Below the pieces are notes generated by a model. It saw nothing but the letters and a program-made list of their open reading frames with translations, searched no databases and was not told the origin of the DNA. A program made the translations under genes and the position numbers. Positions 30,545 to 32,757 of a stretch of 32,757 bases of DNA are shown in pieces (positions within the stretch are counted from its first letter, which is position 1; each line of letters begins with the position of its first letter). The stretch is from contig JAFGVP010000147.1 of NCBI GenBank assembly GCA_016937945.1, positions 1 to 32,757 of the forward strand. Reading direction: 5' to 3'. Source of the DNA: Pontiellaceae bacterium. Its GTDB lineage: Bacteria > Verrucomicrobiota > Kiritimatiellia > Kiritimatiellales > Pontiellaceae.

Positions 30545-32757
30545 TCAGAATAGATCCAGTTGCGATACATGGGCCTTGAGTCGATGCGGCCGTTTCTTGG
30601 CCAGCTTCGGCTGTCCTGTTTCGCCCAATTCTCCCTCTTCAAGGTTTTTTAGAATATCGCTCGCTCGTTCAATGACGGCGTCCGGCAGCCCGGCCAGGCG
30701 TGCCACCTGAATGCCGTAACTCTTGTCGGCTGCTCCCGGAACAATTTTTCGAAGGAAAGTAATCGAGTGGCCGCGCTCCTTTACCAGTACGCTGAAGTTT
30801 TGCACATTCGGCAGGGTCAGGGCCAGATCGGTCAGCTCGTGGTAATGCGTAGCAAAAAGCGTTTTTGCTTTCATGGCTTCGTTTTTACAGAGGAATTCCG
30901 CCACCGACCAGGCAATACTAATGCCGTCGAATGTGCTGGTGCCGCGCCCGATTTCGTCGAGCACAATCAGGCTTTTAGGCGTAGCGTTATTCAGAATGTT
31001 GGCCGTCTCCTGCATTTCAACCATGAACGTGGAGCGACCGCGTGCCAGATCGTCGCTGGCACCAACGCGGGTAAACACTCGGTCCACGATGCCGATTTCC
31101 GCCGAAGCCGCCGGAACAAAGCATCCCATGTGCGCCATGATCGTGATCAGGGCAACCTGTCGGATATAGGTGGATTTACCCGCCATGTTCGGTCCGGTAA
31201 TGATGATCAACTGATGTGTTTCCCGGTCAAGAATCGTATCATTCGGGACGAAGCGTTCGGCATCCGGCATCTGTTCGACCACCGGATGGCGTCCGTCCTG
31301 AATCGAAAGTCGTCCGTCGTCGGTCATCACGGGCCGCGCATAGTTATTGGAGAGTGCCCGTTCCGCAAACGCAGCAAGCACATCCACCTGCGCAATCGAA
31401 AGTGCATTGCGCTGAATGGTTTCCAAGTGTTCGACCACCTGTCTGCGGATTTCGGTAAAGATTTCCTGTTCGAGGCCGACCGAGCGTTCCTGCGCGCCGA
31501 GAATCTTATTTTCGTATTCCTTGAGTTCCGGTGTAATGAAGCGCTCCGCATTTACCAGTGTTTGTTTGCGGATATATTCATCCGGTACCAGATCCAGATT
31601 GGATTTGCTGATCTCGATGTAATAGCCGAATACCTTGTTATGGCGGACTTTCAGCGACTTGATGCCTGTTCGCTCCGTTTCAGCGGCCTGATAGTCCGCC
31701 AACCATTTGCGTCCCTGAGTTGCCGCCTCGCGCAGTTCGTCCAGTTCGGCGTGGTAGCCCGGTTGGATAACGCCGCCGTCTTTCAGGTTCATCGGCGGTT
31801 CTTCAACGATGGCGGAATCAATCAGGGCAACCAGTTCCGGTAAGGAAGTCATCTGTTCGCCCAGCTGTTCGAGAATGGATCCTTTTCCGCTCAGCAACGC
31901 TTTGATCATCGGCATCTGCTGCAGGGAGACGCCGATGGCGCGTACATCGCGCGGATTTCCGCTGGAGGATCCGATGCGGGAAATCAGGCGTTCGACATCC
32001 CGAATGTCTCCAAGCACATCACGCAGGCTGCGAAGATAAGTCTGGTTTCCGACCATCAATGCTACGGCATCGTGGCGGGCATTGATCTGGTCCCGGCAGT
32101 TAAGCGGTCGCAGCAGCCATTCGCGGAGCAGGCGGGCGCCCATGGCTGTACGCGTCGAGTCGAGAACGTTTAGAAGAGTCGCCTTATAAGCCTGCCGGTT
32201 GGCATGAATCGGAGCGACAAGCTCGAGGTTAGTTGCGGTTGTTTCATCCATCAGCATGTAGTCTGACGGATTTTTTACCCGGAGGTTCCGAACATGCGAC
32301 AGGTTGCGTCGGAGCTCGGTTTTTACGTAGTAGAGTACGGCTCCGGCGGCTCCAAGTGCGGCCTTCTGCGTGACACACCCGAATCCTTCCAGCGAGTGAA
32401 CATCAAAGTGACGCAGCAGATAATCGTTGGCCGCAGCCGCCTCAAAGGTCCAGTCTTCGCCGGCAGTCAGCAGGGTATTGGTGCTCTGCAGCGAGAGGGT
32501 CTCAAAATCAGGATCGTTAATCTGTTCTTCAGCAACAACACATTCGGCCGGTGCATAACGCGAAAGGTTGGCCTGAATACTGGATACATCATCCGTCTCC
32601 TCCATCCAGAATTCGCCGGTGGAAAGATCCAGCATGGCGAGCCCGAAACGCGTTTTGACACGGAAAAGCCCCGCCAGAAAATTATTCTGACTGCTGTCGA
32701 GCGTTACCTCGTCCAGAATCGTGCCCGGTGTGACGATCCGGGTGACATCGCGTTTCA
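30545..32757 (-). CDS. mutS: DNA mismatch repair protein MutS (5' end missing)
   Basis: The reading frame runs open to the right edge: 736 residues are visible, and the start lies beyond the window. The first visible residues, KRDVTRIVTPGT then NNFLAGLFRVKTRFGLAMLDLSTGEF, are the end of the mismatch-binding domain and the start of the connector, so roughly the first 110 residues including the Phe-x-Glu mismatch wedge are not seen. The lever and clamp follow (residues about 150-470). The ATPase has Walker A GPNMAGKSTYIRQ, Walker B VLDEIGRGTSTFDG and the ATHYHELTDL motif. The tail ends AHVSQLDLF, a short C-terminus with the QLDLF-type clamp-interaction motif. It binds mismatches and recruits MutL. 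Confidence 0.97.
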   Translation of the reverse strand, partial: KRDVTRIVTPGTILDEVTLDSSQNNFLAGLFRVKTRFGLAMLDLSTGEFWMEETDDVSSIQANLSRYAPAECVVAEEQINDPDFETLSLQSTNTLLTAGEDWTFEAAAANDYLLRHFDVHSLEGFGCVTQKAALGAAGAVLYYVKTELRRNLSHVRNLRVKNPSDYMLMDETTATNLELVAPIHANRQAYKATLLNVLDSTRTAMGARLLREWLLRPLNCRDQINARHDAVALMVGNQTYLRSLRDVLGDIRDVERLISRIGSSSGNPRDVRAIGVSLQQMPMIKALLSGKGSILEQLGEQMTSLPELVALIDSAIVEEPPMNLKDGGVIQPGYHAELDELREAATQGRKWLADYQAAETERTGIKSLKVRHNKVFGYYIEISKSNLDLVPDEYIRKQTLVNAERFITPELKEYENKILGAQERSVGLEQEIFTEIRRQVVEHLETIQRNALSIAQVDVLAAFAERALSNNYARPVMTDDGRLSIQDGRHPVVEQMPDAERFVPNDTILDRETHQLIIITGPNMAGKSTYIRQVALITIMAHMGCFVPAASAEIGIVDRVFTRVGASDDLARGRSTFMVEMQETANILNNATPKSLIVLDEIGRGTSTFDGISIAWSVAEFLCKNEAMKAKTLFATHYHELTDLALTLPNVQNFSVLVKERGHSITFLRKIVPGAADKSYGIQVARLAGLPDAVIERASDILKNLEEGELGETGQPKLAKKRPHRLKAHVSQLDLF

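Noticed and set aside
1-32757. tRNA, rRNA or CRISPR array
   Set aside because: No cloverleaf with a TpsiC-type GGTTCRA segment and CCA end, no rRNA-like sequence and no regularly spaced repeats were seen on reading both strands of the intergenic regions.

Overview
The window reads as an ordinary stretch of a Gram-negative-type bacterial chromosome. It most resembles the PVC superphylum, perhaps Kiritimatiellota or Verrucomicrobiota. That placement is an inference from gene content: a GYF_2-RDD fusion, the MoxR/DUF58/DUF4350/DUF4129 cluster, a very large membrane-TPR protein, an exported Ni-SOD and secreted glycosidases. No rRNA, tRNA or CRISPR array was seen.

Layout. Positions 1-1100 are accessory debris: a perfect inverted repeat with attC-like ends, then a decayed IS630-type transposase. 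Next come a small hypothetical gene and a convergent dGTPase-like HD hydrolase (1597-2748, minus). From 2835 to 12969 the plus strand carries twelve tightly packed, mostly overlapping genes. In order they are: a GYF_2/zinc-knuckle/RDD protein, three small membrane proteins (two with B-box-like zinc motifs), a DUF4129 protein, a DUF4350 protein, a MoxR AAA+ ATPase, a DUF58 protein, a SpoIIM-like protein, a second RDD protein, a Nudix ADP-ribose pyrophosphatase and a small membrane protein. The MoxR-DUF58-DUF4129-DUF4350-SpoIIM-RDD core recurs in several phyla without a settled function. The zinc-knuckle membrane proteins in front are the unusual part and are the best candidate for an undescribed system. 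Two small orphan genes follow (a cysteine-rich 107-aa protein and a 65-aa membrane protein), ending at a bidirectional terminator.

The remainder is housekeeping. RNase R (minus) and glycogen synthase plus a YraN-family protein (plus) diverge with start codons only 24 bp apart. A minus-strand block runs rarA, 5-formyl-THF cyclo-ligase, rny, upp and an exported nickel superoxide dismutase. The intergenic region upstream of rarA holds a candidate 6S RNA. A GtrA-family gene converges on a second minus-strand block: pyrH, frr, separate coaC and coaB, and a secreted GH16 glucanase. A secreted GH10-like hydrolase diverges from pyrH. The window ends with a large membrane-TPR protein and mutS, whose 5' end lies beyond the right edge.

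Functionally the window combines RNA turnover (RNase R, RNase Y), nucleotide metabolism (dGTPase, Upp, PyrH, Nudix), DNA maintenance (RarA, MutS), CoA synthesis, translation recycling (Frr), glycogen and polysaccharide metabolism, superoxide defence, and a poorly understood membrane-protein operon.
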